A DNA stretch of 64,000 bases, taken from NCBI RefSeq assembly GCF_044748305.1, contig NZ_JBIVFT010000006.1:1-64000 (forward strand). Reading direction: 5' to 3'. Below are positions 8,892 through 17,779 of the stretch, piece by piece (within the stretch, counting starts at the first letter, position 1; each line of letters starts with the position of its first letter). This DNA is from Arthrobacter_E sp044748305. GTDB lineage: Bacteria; Actinomycetota; Actinomycetes; Actinomycetales; Micrococcaceae. The notes below the pieces were generated by a model, which saw nothing but the letters and a program-made list of their open reading frames with translations, made no database searches and had not been told where the DNA came from. Position numbers and translations under genes: made by a program.

Positions 8892-9509
8892 ATGACTCAC
8901 ACCCCAGAGGAACACAAGGTGACCCTGCACTGGTATCTCAAGGCGCGCAGGGCCGGACTGCTGGCCAAGCTGGAAGGGCTCGGCGAGTATGACCTCCGCC
9001 GTCCCATGACCCGGACCGGGACCAATCTGCTCGGCCTGGTGAAGCACGTCGCCACCATGGAGGCCGAGTACTTCGGTCTCGTGTTCGGGCGTCCCTTCGA
9101 ACACCCGATGCCATGGGCCGCGGAGGACGCCGAGGACAACGCGGACATGTGGGTGCCGGCGGAAGAATCCGTACAGAGCATCCTGGACTTGCACCATGCC
9201 GCTGCCGCACACAGCGATGCGACGATCGAGGCGCTGGAACTGGATGCTCCCGGCATGGTGCCGTGGTGGAAGCCGGAGTCGCGTGACGTGACTCTGCATC
9301 AGATCCTGGTCCACGTGGACCTGGAGACGGCGCACCACGCCGGGCATGCGGACATCGTCCGGGAGCTGATCGACGGAAGCGTCGGTTACACCGCGGGCCA
9401 CCCGAATCTGCCACCTTTCGACGACGCCCGGTGGTCCTCTTACTGTGAACAGATCGAACAATCGGCCCGGACCGCCGCAGCGGCTGCGGGGGAGGAGATT
9501 CATGACTGA
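8892..9509 (+). CDS. DinB / DUF664 family protein
   Basis: 205 residues with the four-helix layout of DinB-type proteins. The HWYLKARR start, the LLGLVKHVATMEAEYF helix and the later LVHVDLETAHHAGHADI helix carry the histidines that usually bind a divalent metal. In actinobacteria many of these proteins are mycothiol-dependent S-transferases, but the substrate here is unknown. The 3' end overlaps the following GNAT gene by 8 bp, so the two are co-translated. It is divergent from the HerA-type ATPase gene. Confidence 0.85.
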   Translation: MTHTPEEHKVTLHWYLKARRAGLLAKLEGLGEYDLRRPMTRTGTNLLGLVKHVATMEAEYFGLVFGRPFEHPMPWAAEDAEDNADMWVPAEESVQSILDLHHAAAAHSDATIEALELDAPGMVPWWKPESRDVTLHQILVHVDLETAHHAGHADIVRELIDGSVGYTAGHPNLPPFDDARWSSYCEQIEQSARTAAAAAGEEIHD

Positions 9510-10356
9510 ACCGGCACAGTTGCTGGCCGCCTACGACGCACAGCTCAGGCTCGACGCCGAGGCGCAGGGTGCTTTGAACAGCCGCCGCATCCGTTGGGAG
9601 AGTGGAGAGGGCGGGCTGGAGATCACGGTGGCGCTCTTTGAGGGACGTGCTGGTTTCATCAGCACCGGGCCGCTGGGCGGCGAAGCGGCAGGCGTCCGTG
9701 AGGCTCTCACCCAGCCGGGCCGCTTGGCGGAACTGGTGCAGAGTGCCTTGGCGGCGGCGCGGGAGATCGCCGGAGACGACGGGCTGTCCACGCTGGAATG
9801 GAAGACGCGCAGCCATGACGACCTGCCTGGCCTGTCTGCGGCGCTCCTGGCCGAGGGGTTCGACGCCGGCGAGGAGGAATCCGTCATGATCGGCGAGGCC
9901 GCAGCGCTCGCCGTCGAGGTGCCCCTCCCGGCCGGTGTGGAACTCCGCCGTGTGACCACCGAGGAGGAGGCACTCGCGCTCTGCCTCGCCGCCGAGGAGG
10001 CGTTCACAGGGGACGCCGCCGACGCCCCACGCAGGGCGGCCGACCTCATGGGGAGGCTCGGAAACGGCACGGGTGTGGAAGCCTGGATGGCGCTCGCCGA
10101 CGGCGCGGTGGTGTCCGGAGGCCGCTTGGAGCCGGTGCCCGGCACCACGTTCGCCGGGATCTGGGGTGGCTTCACGCTGCTGCCGTGGCGCGGTCAGGGC
10201 ATTTACCGGGCCCTGACCGCCCGGCGTGCGCAGACGGCCCTGGCTCGTGGGATCACCTGGATCAACAGCGATTCCACGGACTACTCGCGGCCCATCCTGG
10301 AACGCTACGGCTTCACCCGGGTCACGGGAACCACACCCTATGAACTGACATTCTGA
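9502..10356 (+). CDS. GNAT family N-acetyltransferase
   Basis: 284 residues. The C-terminal half carries the acetyl-CoA-binding GNAT core: a GGFTLLPWRGQGIYRALTA segment corresponds to motif A (R-x-x-G-x-G/A). A final NSDSTDYSRPILERYGF strand matches motif B. The N-terminal ~140 residues form a second, degenerate GNAT-like region, so this may be a tandem-GNAT protein. The ATG at 9502 was chosen for its strong GGAGGAG site. It overlaps the DinB gene by 8 bp. The acceptor substrate is unknown. Confidence 0.82.
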   Translation: MTEPAQLLAAYDAQLRLDAEAQGALNSRRIRWESGEGGLEITVALFEGRAGFISTGPLGGEAAGVREALTQPGRLAELVQSALAAAREIAGDDGLSTLEWKTRSHDDLPGLSAALLAEGFDAGEEESVMIGEAAALAVEVPLPAGVELRRVTTEEEALALCLAAEEAFTGDAADAPRRAADLMGRLGNGTGVEAWMALADGAVVSGGRLEPVPGTTFAGIWGGFTLLPWRGQGIYRALTARRAQTALARGITWINSDSTDYSRPILERYGFTRVTGTTPYELTF

Positions 10357-10394
10357 GTGCGCCGACGTCGCATCAGCGCCCCCGGGGCCGGGTC

Positions 10395-11000
10395 TCAGGA
10401 CATCACACCGACCCCGGGGGTGCCCTCCACGAGTTCGTAGCACTGCATCACGACGCCTTTCGGCGACGACACCGCCGGTTCCACGAGACGAAGATTGCTC
10501 GGTACGGCACCGCCTGCGAACACCTTCTTCCCTTGTCCCAGGAGGATCGGATAGATCCAGAGGTTCAGACGGTCGAAGAGTTTCTCCCCGAGCAAGGTCT
10601 GCACGAAATCCAGGCTGCCGATGACGTGGACGTTCTCATGCCGCGCCTTCAGATCCCGGACGGCGGCGGGGACATCGGCACCCAGCCAGGAGGTTCCCGC
10701 CCAGTGCGGTTCCGGGTCCTGATGCGAGGCGACGTACTTCGGGATGTGGTTGAAGAGCTCCGCGATGTACCCGTCCTGATGTGGCCAGTAGCCGGCGAAG
10801 ATGTCGTAGGTCCGGTGGCCCAGGAGGAGGGCGTCCATTCCGTCCATGCCGCCGACGATCCACTGCCCGCTCTCCTCATCCGTGAGCGGCGCCTGCCAGC
10901 CGCCGAAAGCGAAGCTGTCCGCCGGGTCCTCCTCCGGACCGCCCGGCGCCTGCGCGACGCCGTCGAGCGTGCTGAAGAGGTCGATGTGAATGAGTCCCAT
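10395..11000 (-). CDS. Dihydrofolate reductase family protein (RibD C-terminal domain)
   Basis: 201 residues. The opening MGLIHIDLFSTLDGVAQAPGGPEED and the internal LLGHRTYDIFAGYWP, HVIGSLDFVQTLL and WIYPILLGQGKKVF segments are typical of the RibD_C/YwjB group. These are NADPH-dependent reductases of DHFR-like fold. The true substrate of this subgroup is unclear, and it is not the housekeeping folA or ribD. It is transcribed in the same direction as the GNAT gene ending at 11087, with 86 bp between. It converges on the GNAT gene ending at 10356. Confidence 0.87.
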   Translation of the reverse strand: MGLIHIDLFSTLDGVAQAPGGPEEDPADSFAFGGWQAPLTDEESGQWIVGGMDGMDALLLGHRTYDIFAGYWPHQDGYIAELFNHIPKYVASHQDPEPHWAGTSWLGADVPAAVRDLKARHENVHVIGSLDFVQTLLGEKLFDRLNLWIYPILLGQGKKVFAGGAVPSNLRLVEPAVSSPKGVVMQCYELVEGTPGVGVMS

Positions 11001-11086
11001 GCCATGCTCCTTCGCGGTGGCCCGTCAGCATTTCCGGCGGGATCACTTCGAGCGTGGCACAGCACGGCGCCCGGGACAATGGCGGG

Positions 11087-11584
11087 CTAGCCCAGATCCT
11101 TGCTGAAGGCGAGATGCCGGAGCTGCTCAGGATCGGCGTCCAGATCGAAGAGCGGCGCGTAGCCTGTGGCCAGGTACAGTCCCTTCGCCTCCGGCTGGCG
11201 TGGACCCGTGGTGAGGTAGATGCGTCGATAGCCGCGCTCCTGGGCGCTCCGTTCCAGTTCCAGGAGGACCCTGCGGGCCAGGCCCTTGCGGCGATGCGCC
11301 GAATGAGTCCAGATGCGTTTGAACTCCGCGGTGTTCTCGTCGTAGCGGCGGTACGCGCCGCCGGCGATGGTCTCCCCGCCTCGTTGCAGCACCAGGAGCG
11401 CCCCGTCCGGTGCCTCGAACTCGCTGGCGGGGTACCGTGCAAGCTCCTCCTGGGCTCCTCCGGCGGAGAAGAAGTCGCCGTATCGCGCGGTGTATTCCAC
11501 GGCGAGTTCGTCCAGGAGCGGCTTCACCCGAGGGTCATCGAGGGTCAGGTGTACGACGTCGAGGGCCGGGCTCGTGAGGGTCAT
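11087..11584 (-). CDS. GNAT family N-acetyltransferase, coupled to the FAD/NAD(P)-binding gene
   Basis: 165 residues. The GNAT core is clear: KRIWTHSAHRRKGLARRVLLEL gives the R/Q-x-x-G-x-G/A acetyl-CoA loop. YLATGYAPLFDL is the C-terminal strand-helix. The start was set at the ATG at 11584, which overlaps the stop of the upstream gene by 4 bp (ATGA), so the pair is translationally coupled. Its position in a cluster with an amino-acid-type importer and LLM monooxygenases recalls Bacillus operons in which an acetyltransferase N-acetylates an S-modified cysteine before a monooxygenase acts. That role is a hypothesis here. Confidence 0.86.
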   Translation of the reverse strand: MTLTSPALDVVHLTLDDPRVKPLLDELAVEYTARYGDFFSAGGAQEELARYPASEFEAPDGALLVLQRGGETIAGGAYRRYDENTAEFKRIWTHSAHRRKGLARRVLLELERSAQERGYRRIYLTTGPRQPEAKGLYLATGYAPLFDLDADPEQLRHLAFSKDLG

Positions 11585-13554
11585 GGCTGTCCTTCCGTGG
11601 TGCGGGCGACGGGGCGGTGCCCTGCCAGGGTCATGGGTTCGCCGGCCCGGGGCGCCGGTCCGGCCGTTGCACGCGCCGCTGCCCGTGACCCCGAAAGGAT
11701 CCTCAGCAGCTCGCGGGCCAGGGCATCGTTCTCCCGGAACGGTGCGGCGTTGCTGCGGGGCCGGGCGAACGCCGCGGAACCCCAGGCGGAGGTCCACGGC
11801 CCGACCGCGAACACGCGGTCCCTGGCCTCGCCGTCGGCGGTGAGAACCCGCTGCCGGGAGTCGACGGCCACCTTCCCCAGTGTGCTTCCGGCCAATTGCC
11901 AGAGGGCGGGATTGCGCGAACCGGTCACCGTCGCTTCGGGAAGCCGGGCTTCCACGAACACCCGGGCGTGGACGCTCTCCCCGGCACCGGGGACCGTGCC
12001 GGAGAAGAGCCCTGCGGATTCGTCCGTCCGGACGTTCAGGCCCGGACCCAGGAAGCGGAGGAAACCGGCGCGGTGCAGAGCGAGCAGTTCGTGCAGGCGG
12101 TGAGGCGGCGGCCCAGAGTCCACGAAGGAGAAGAAACCGTGCCACCACGAGGTGATCTCCCGCTGGGCTCCGGCGTCAAGCCGTTCCACCGGGACCAGCG
12201 TCCCGAGCGCGAAGTAGGCCTGGAGGAAGCCGTTGAACAGTGCCGTCTGTTCACTGTGGGCCGTGGCGCTGCGCAGGAAGAGATCGTCCTCCAGATGCCT
12301 GAGCACGGCGGACTCCCGTTCTGACAGGCCCCCGGTCAGGCCGGTCAGCGGACGGTCCAGGAGTGCGAAGTCGAGCCGGTATGCAGGATCTGGGATGAAG
12401 TCGGCGAGCAGTTGCTCCTGCTCGGGGGTGCCCCAGCGGACGGTGTCCAGCCGGTGCTGGAACGCCTCCCATGGCCCGGACACGCGCTCAGGTGAGGCCG
12501 CGAACAACTCGGCGTAGTAGTGCCGGGCAACCTCCTGCGCCACCAGGGGCCAGAGGTCTTCGCGGAAGTCCAGCCGGCGGCCGTCGTCGGCCAGGAGCGC
12601 GGCGACGGCGTCCCCCGTGAGGTGGCGGAGTCCATCCAGCGCTGGGCCCCGCAGGGGGACCTGGGGTTTCGCGTGGTACGGGACGCCTCGTCGGGATCCG
12701 GCCCAGAGCCGGGGTTCCCGGCCGGACGCCAGATACTCGAGCGAACCGTCGGCGCGCGGCCGGAAACGACCGCCCCGGCCTTCGAAAAGCAGCACGACCA
12801 GATCAATGAACGCCAGACCCATGCCGGAGACGAGCACGTCCTCGCCGGGCGAGATCGCCGAATACTCGGCGTCGGCAGTGTAGGCGGGCGGGAAGTACAG
12901 GCCGCCTTGACGCTCCGCGAAGCCGCTGAGTTCCCGTTCCCTGGCGTCCGGCCGGGCGTCACTGTGTCCCAACGAGTAGAGCACGACGTCGGCGCTCAGC
13001 ACCGTCCCGGAGGCCAGATGGACGAGCCGTCCGCCACCGTCGTCGTGGCCGGCCGGGTGGACGGACGTCACGGTGTCGCGGTGCAGCGTCACGCGGGCCC
13101 TGGGTGCGAGCCGCAGCACGGCCCGGCGCAGGAACCACCGTGCATAGGCGCCGAAAAGCCGTCGGCTGGGGAAGGACCCCGGACCCAGCGCCGCCGCCTC
13201 GTCCCGGAGCGGGACCTCCGCGAGGGCGGGATCGTCGGCCGGATCAGGGTCCAGCCCGCCGGCGGAGAGCAGCCCGGCCCACTCGAAGAGTGAAGGGCCC
13301 TCGACCCGTGGCCCGGCGCAGTGCACGGAGGCATCGGTGAAGAGCGTGATGTCCTGCGCCCGGGAGTTCAGGAGCAGACCCGGGTACTGCTCGTGACGCC
13401 AGACCCGGCCGGAGCCGGGCTCGTACGGGTCCACGAGATGCACGTCGATCGGGACGCGCAGCAGTTCCGGGGCGTTGGCGGCGAGCCGTTCGAGGACACC
13501 GGCCACTCGGGGACCGGCACCTGCCACGACGAGCGAGGCCCTGGTCTGTGTCAT
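11581..13554 (-). CDS. FAD/NAD(P)-binding protein (NAD_binding_9 type)
   Basis: 657 residues. The N-terminus has a nucleotide-binding loop VVAGAGPRVAGVLERL, followed by VHLVDPYEPGSGRVWR and LLLNSRAQDITLF. These are characteristic of the PF13454-type FAD/NAD(P)-binding family, distantly related to ornithine/lysine N-monooxygenases. A second motif, VLVSGMGLAFIDLVVLLFEGRGG, lies mid-protein, and FAVGPWTSAWGSAAFARP near the C-terminus. Start ATG 13554 has AGGAGGGAAC just upstream. It is divergent from the ABC permease gene (13817) across a 262-bp region with nested inverted repeats. It may supply or oxidise an intermediate in the same pathway; the reaction is unknown. Confidence 0.82.
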   Translation of the reverse strand: MTQTRASLVVAGAGPRVAGVLERLAANAPELLRVPIDVHLVDPYEPGSGRVWRHEQYPGLLLNSRAQDITLFTDASVHCAGPRVEGPSLFEWAGLLSAGGLDPDPADDPALAEVPLRDEAAALGPGSFPSRRLFGAYARWFLRRAVLRLAPRARVTLHRDTVTSVHPAGHDDGGGRLVHLASGTVLSADVVLYSLGHSDARPDARERELSGFAERQGGLYFPPAYTADAEYSAISPGEDVLVSGMGLAFIDLVVLLFEGRGGRFRPRADGSLEYLASGREPRLWAGSRRGVPYHAKPQVPLRGPALDGLRHLTGDAVAALLADDGRRLDFREDLWPLVAQEVARHYYAELFAASPERVSGPWEAFQHRLDTVRWGTPEQEQLLADFIPDPAYRLDFALLDRPLTGLTGGLSERESAVLRHLEDDLFLRSATAHSEQTALFNGFLQAYFALGTLVPVERLDAGAQREITSWWHGFFSFVDSGPPPHRLHELLALHRAGFLRFLGPGLNVRTDESAGLFSGTVPGAGESVHARVFVEARLPEATVTGSRNPALWQLAGSTLGKVAVDSRQRVLTADGEARDRVFAVGPWTSAWGSAAFARPRSNAAPFRENDALARELLRILSGSRAAARATAGPAPRAGEPMTLAGHRPVARTTEGQP

Positions 13555-13644
13555 GTTCCCTCCTGAATCCGGCGGCTGTGGAACCCGACCCTAGGCGTCC
13601 CGGGACCCGCCGATCCAGCCGGTCCGTCACGCCCCGACACCCCG

Positions 13645-13718
13645 GTTCACGGCCTGTCACACGGCGTCGTCCGGGGCCTCATATGGCCTCGTGTGACCCG
13701 CGGCGTCGTGCCGTGAAC
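13645..13718. promoter_or_regulatory. Nested inverted repeats in a divergent promoter region
   Basis: The 262-bp gap between divergent genes (starts 13554 and 13817) holds two nested inverted repeats. The outer is GTTCACGGC (13645-13653) with GCCGTGAAC (13710-13718). The inner is TCACACG (13657-13663) with CGTGTGA (13690-13696). Both pairs are perfect. They are good candidates for the binding sites of a regulator that controls both operons together. No such regulator gene sits next to them. Confidence 0.45.
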
Positions 13719-13816
13719 GGGGGTTTCCGGATGTGAAAGACGGCCTTGAACAAGGTGCGGGATGCTCCCTAGATTTGCAGCCAATCCCCGAAACCAAGCG
13801 ACCCCGAGGACATCCC

Positions 13817-14863
13817 ATGAGCGTCATCACCAATGGCCCCGTGCTCGACGACGGCACCGAGCACCGCCATACTCTCGGCCCTGCCTTCGTCGCTCCGGCC
13901 GGAGACCCCCACAGTGCCGGGCCGGAGGAACCACCCCCGGCCGGTGAGCTCCGGGTCATCCGGGCCAAACACCCCGGCCGGTGGGTGGGGACCGTGCTCG
14001 TGGCGCTGCTCCTCGCCTCAGTGGCGTGGTCGCTGGCCACCAACCCTCGCTGGGAATGGGGTGTGGTGGCGCAGTGGTTCACCGCGCAATCCGTCATCAC
14101 CGGCCTTGGGGAGACACTGAAGCTGACCGTGATCGCCGGGACCGTCGGCTTCCTGCTGGGCTTCGTGCTGGCCCTCATGCGGCTCTCCTCCTCACCACTG
14201 CTGGTGGGGGTCGCCTGGACCTTCTCCTGGATCTTCCGCTCCACGCCCCTCCTGGTGCAGCTGTTGCTCTGGTACAACCTGGGGTACCTCTACGAGAAGA
14301 TCAGCCTCGGCATCCCGTTCACGGACGTGCGGTTCTTCGAGGCGTCGACCACCACGCTCATCAGCCAGTTCGCCGCCGCCGTGCTGGGGCTGAGCCTCAA
14401 TCAAGCGGCCTACTCGGCGGAGATCATCCGCGGCGGAATCCTCTCAGTGGACTCCGGACAGCTCGAAGCCGCGGCGGCCCTGGGGCTCCCCGGCTGGCGA
14501 CGCAACACCCGGATCGTGCTGCCGCAGGCCATGCGGGCCATCCTGCCCAACGCTTTCAACGAGATCATCGGCCTCGTCAAGGGAACCTCCGTGGTCTACG
14601 TCCTGGCCTACTCGGAGCTCTTCTACACCGTGCAGGTCATCTACAACCGCACGCAGCAGGTCCTGCCGCTGCTCCTGGTGGCCACGCTCTGGTACGTCGT
14701 CATCACCTCGGTGCTGAGCGTGGCCCAGTACTACATCGAGCGGTATTTCGCCCGCGGCTCCGTCCGCGCCCTCCCGCCGACACCATGGCAGCGGCTGCGC
14801 GCCAACCTCACGCCGGGACGCCGCCCTGCCGCCGTCGTGCCCGCCGAAAGGAACGACTCATGA
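13817..14863 (+). CDS. Amino acid ABC transporter permease (HAAT family)
   Basis: 348 residues. A ~60-residue cytoplasmic leader precedes the first membrane helix. The core then has the polar amino acid uptake permease pattern, with the EAA-like loop EAAAALGLPGWRRNTRIVLPQA that contacts the ATPase. The ATG at 13817 was chosen because CGAGGA lies 6 nt upstream; earlier in-frame codons give an atypical leader. It is the first gene of an operon in which stops and starts overlap or nearly touch. Only one permease gene is present, so it probably works as a homodimer. Substrate is likely a small amino acid or analogue. Confidence 0.92.
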   Translation: MSVITNGPVLDDGTEHRHTLGPAFVAPAGDPHSAGPEEPPPAGELRVIRAKHPGRWVGTVLVALLLASVAWSLATNPRWEWGVVAQWFTAQSVITGLGETLKLTVIAGTVGFLLGFVLALMRLSSSPLLVGVAWTFSWIFRSTPLLVQLLLWYNLGYLYEKISLGIPFTDVRFFEASTTTLISQFAAAVLGLSLNQAAYSAEIIRGGILSVDSGQLEAAAALGLPGWRRNTRIVLPQAMRAILPNAFNEIIGLVKGTSVVYVLAYSELFYTVQVIYNRTQQVLPLLLVATLWYVVITSVLSVAQYYIERYFARGSVRALPPTPWQRLRANLTPGRRPAAVVPAERNDS

Positions 14864-15663
14864 GTCGCGCAACGTCACCGGCCCGCGCGGGCCGCGTGGA
14901 CATCGTCAACGCCCACAAGAGCTTCGGCTCCCTCGAAGTCCTCAAGGGCGTCAACCTCACCGTGCGGCCCGGCGAGGTCACCGTGATCGTCGGACCGTCC
15001 GGCTCGGGCAAGTCCACGCTGCTGCGCACCATCAACCATCTGGAGGCGCTGAGCTCCGGCTACATCGCCGTCGACGGCGAACCCGTCGGCTACCAGCTCA
15101 AGGGCGGCGCCCTGCATGAACGCCGGGAGAAGGACATCCTGGCCACCCGCACCGGGATCGGTTTCGTCTTCCAGAACTTCAACCTCTTCCCGCACCTCAC
15201 CGTGCTGGAGAACGTGGTGGAGGCCCCGCTCATCGCCCAGCGGCGCAAGCGGCAGGAGGTCACGGCCAAGGCGCTGGAACTTCTGGACCGGGTGGGCCTC
15301 GCGGACAAGGCCGCCGCGTATCCGCGGCAGCTTTCCGGAGGCCAGCAACAGCGGGTCGCCATCGCACGAGCCTTGGCCCTGGAGCCACGGATCGTGCTCT
15401 TTGACGAACCGACCTCCGCGCTGGACCCGGAACTGGTGGGCGAGGTCCTGGACGTCATCCGGGACCTTGCGAGCACCGGCACCACGCTCGTGGTGGTCAC
15501 CCATGAAATGGGCTTCGCCCGGGACGTCGCGGACACCGTGGTCTTCATGGATCAGGGCCGGGTGGTCGAATCCGGCCCGCCCGCCCAGCTCTTCGGCAGC
15601 CCTCGGGAGGAACGCACCAAGGCCTTCCTCTCCAAAGTCATCGAACCCGCTTTCAACATCTGA
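14860..15663 (+). CDS. Amino acid ABC transporter ATP-binding protein
   Basis: 267 residues. Walker A GPSGSGKS at about residues 45-52, the ABC signature LSGGQQQRV, Walker B IVLFDEPTSALDPE and the switch histidine in VVVTHEMGFA are all intact. The closest family pattern is GlnQ/TcyC-type polar amino acid importers. The ATG at 14860 overlaps the permease stop by 4 bp, with AAAGGAAC just upstream. It powers the importer formed with the neighbouring permease and binding lipoprotein. Confidence 0.95.
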   Translation: MSRATSPARAGRVDIVNAHKSFGSLEVLKGVNLTVRPGEVTVIVGPSGSGKSTLLRTINHLEALSSGYIAVDGEPVGYQLKGGALHERREKDILATRTGIGFVFQNFNLFPHLTVLENVVEAPLIAQRRKRQEVTAKALELLDRVGLADKAAAYPRQLSGGQQQRVAIARALALEPRIVLFDEPTSALDPELVGEVLDVIRDLASTGTTLVVVTHEMGFARDVADTVVFMDQGRVVESGPPAQLFGSPREERTKAFLSKVIEPAFNI

Positions 15664-15671
15664 GGAACACC

Positions 15672-16670
15672 ATGCTTCACCGCACCCGCACGGCCCGCGC
15701 CCTCCCGGCGCTGCTGCTGACCGCCGTCGTCGTCCCGTCCCTTGCCGCCTGCTCCGACCCGGGAGCCAATGCGGCACCGGGTGCGAGCCCGAGCGCCGCC
15801 CGCAACGGCATCACGTACAACACCTCCCCGGAGCAGCATCGCATCCGGGACCAGAAGGACCCCGCCGCGGCGGCCAAGGTCCCGGCCGCCATCGCCCAGG
15901 ACGGCAAGCTGACGGTTGCCACGAGCGCCGGTTCCATCCCGCTCTCCTTCCACGCCACGGACGACAAGACCCCCGTGGGAAGTGAGCTGGACATCGCTCA
16001 GCTGGTGGCGGACAAGCTCGGCCTGGAGCTGGACATCAAGGTCACGTCCTGGGAGAGCTGGCCACTGAAGACCCAGTCCGGCGAGGTGGAGACCGTCTTC
16101 TCCAATGTGGGCATCAACGCGGACCGGGTGAAGCTCTTCGACTTCTCCGGTTACCGGGCGGCCTTCATGGGCTTCGAGGCGAAGAAGGACTCCACCCTGA
16201 CGGTCAACGGGGCGGACGACGTGTCCGGCCAGAAGATCTCCGTGGGCTCCGGGACCAACCAGGAGAAGATCCTGCTGGCGTGGAACAAGGAACTGGAAGC
16301 GAAGGGCAAGGCACCCGCCCAGCTGGAGTACTACGCCAACGAGGCGGACACCATCCTCGCCCTCTCCTCCGGCCGCACGGATCTGAACCTGGGCCCGTAC
16401 CCCTCGGCCGTGTACCGTGCGAACACCCGGGACGACCTCAAAGTGGTGGGCAAGGTCAACGCCGGCTGGCCCAGCACCACCCTGGTGGCCGCGGTCTCCA
16501 AGCGCGGCAACGGGCTCGCCCCTGCGCTGACGGCGGCGCTCGAATCGGCCATCAAAGACGGCAGCTACGGCAAGGTGCTGGAACGCTGGGGGCTCTCGGA
16601 GGAGGCGGTCCCGTCCTCAGAGACCATCACCGCGGAGGACTTCGCCGCCACCGAGGGGGCGAAGAAGTGA
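15672..16670 (+). CDS. Extracellular solute-binding lipoprotein of the amino-acid-type ABC importer
   Basis: 332 residues. A signal peptide ends in a lipobox LAAC with the lipidated cysteine at about residue 27, so the protein is anchored outside the membrane. The mature part is a periplasmic-binding-protein type 2 fold (SBP_bac_3): KLTVATSAGSIPLSF, TPVGSELDIAQLVADKLGL, VFSNVGINADRVKLFDFS. The start overlaps a GAGGA site formed by the previous stop. It shares the unusual post-lipobox sequence CSDPGANAAPG and long stretches with the orphan binding protein at 29668-30651, so the two are paralogues. Ligand unknown. Confidence 0.93.
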   Translation: MLHRTRTARALPALLLTAVVVPSLAACSDPGANAAPGASPSAARNGITYNTSPEQHRIRDQKDPAAAAKVPAAIAQDGKLTVATSAGSIPLSFHATDDKTPVGSELDIAQLVADKLGLELDIKVTSWESWPLKTQSGEVETVFSNVGINADRVKLFDFSGYRAAFMGFEAKKDSTLTVNGADDVSGQKISVGSGTNQEKILLAWNKELEAKGKAPAQLEYYANEADTILALSSGRTDLNLGPYPSAVYRANTRDDLKVVGKVNAGWPSTTLVAAVSKRGNGLAPALTAALESAIKDGSYGKVLERWGLSEEAVPSSETITAEDFAATEGAKK

Positions 16671-17779
16671 AATTCCAGGTCCTGGACATCATCCCGCATC
16701 TGAAGAACCCGCTCACGGGCGAGATCGTGTCCACCGCGGACCGGCTCGCCCAGGTGGTGGAGACCGCACGCCGGGCCGAGGAACTCGGCTTCGACTCCTT
16801 CTCCGTGGGGGAGCGTCATGCCGGGGAGTTCGTCTCCTCCTCGCCGACCACCGTGCTGGCCGCGATCGCCGCCGTCACCGACCGCATCCGTCTCCAGAGC
16901 GGGGTCACGGTGCTCTCCGTGCTGGACCCGGTCCGGGTGGCGGAAGACTACGCCACCATCGACCAGCTCTCCCGCGGCCGTCTGGAACTCGTGATCGGCA
17001 AGGGCAACGAGGTGCTGCAGTACCCGCTCTTCGGACTCTCGCTGGACGATCAATGGGACCTGCTGGAGGAGAAGTACGGCCTGCTGCGCCGCCTCTGGCG
17101 GGAGGAGGGCGTCACTTGGGAGGGCCGCTTCCGGCCCGCTCTCACCGACCCGACCACGACGACGCCGCGCCCCTACGCGGGTGCCCCGCGCGTCTGGCAC
17201 GGCTCGGCGACGTCGTTGACCAGTGCAGCGCTCGCCGCCCGGCACGGAGATCCGCTGTTCACCGCGAACGCCATCCAGCCCCGCGAGAACTACAAGGTCC
17301 TCATCGACCACTACCGGGAGGAGTACGCCCGCCACGGGCACGATCCGCGCCATGCGTACCTCGGATCCGGCAGCGGCGCGGGAGGCTTGTTCCTGGCCGA
17401 CACCACGCAGGAGGCCAAGGCCCAGTACGGGCCCGTCTACGAGGCGTTGACCGCGGGCCGGAACGTCCCGGGCAACAATTCCCCCTACCGCGACATCGAC
17501 CACGCGGTGGCCGAGGGGCCGGCGCTGGTGGGGAGCCCGGGACAGGTGGTGGACAAGATCCTCTCCTATCACGAGCTCTACCGGCACGATCTGCAATCCG
17601 TCTCGCTGCCCACCACCTTGCCGTTCGCCCAGCAGCTGGAACTGCTGGAGCGCTTCGCCACCGAGGTGATTCCCGCGGTGCGCGCCGCCGCACCCACCAC
17701 GCTCTGGGAGGACGGCGACCCCTACGCCGGCCGGCCCGCGTTCACTCATGACAGGAGCCCCTATGTCCTCGCCCACTGA
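16667..17779 (+). CDS. LLM class flavin-dependent oxidoreductase (first of three)
   Basis: 370 residues of the bacterial-luciferase-like TIM-barrel family. Motifs include AEELGFDSFSVGERHAG, IRLQSGVTVLS and DQLSRGRLELVIGKGNE, which build the FMN-binding barrel. The GTG at 16667 overlaps the stop of the binding-protein gene by 4 bp (GTGA), so it is coupled. Such enzymes use reduced FMN and O2, often to oxidise or cleave C-S or C-N bonds, and need a flavin reductase that is not obvious nearby. Its 3' end overlaps the DUF1684 gene by 17 bp. Confidence 0.9.
   Translation: MKFQVLDIIPHLKNPLTGEIVSTADRLAQVVETARRAEELGFDSFSVGERHAGEFVSSSPTTVLAAIAAVTDRIRLQSGVTVLSVLDPVRVAEDYATIDQLSRGRLELVIGKGNEVLQYPLFGLSLDDQWDLLEEKYGLLRRLWREEGVTWEGRFRPALTDPTTTTPRPYAGAPRVWHGSATSLTSAALAARHGDPLFTANAIQPRENYKVLIDHYREEYARHGHDPRHAYLGSGSGAGGLFLADTTQEAKAQYGPVYEALTAGRNVPGNNSPYRDIDHAVAEGPALVGSPGQVVDKILSYHELYRHDLQSVSLPTTLPFAQQLELLERFATEVIPAVRAAAPTTLWEDGDPYAGRPAFTHDRSPYVLAH

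Noticed and set aside
13555..13816. Riboswitch (such as a SAM-type leader) upstream of the importer operon
   Set aside because: The inverted repeats do not form a recognisable riboswitch layout, and the sequence lacks known conserved core words.
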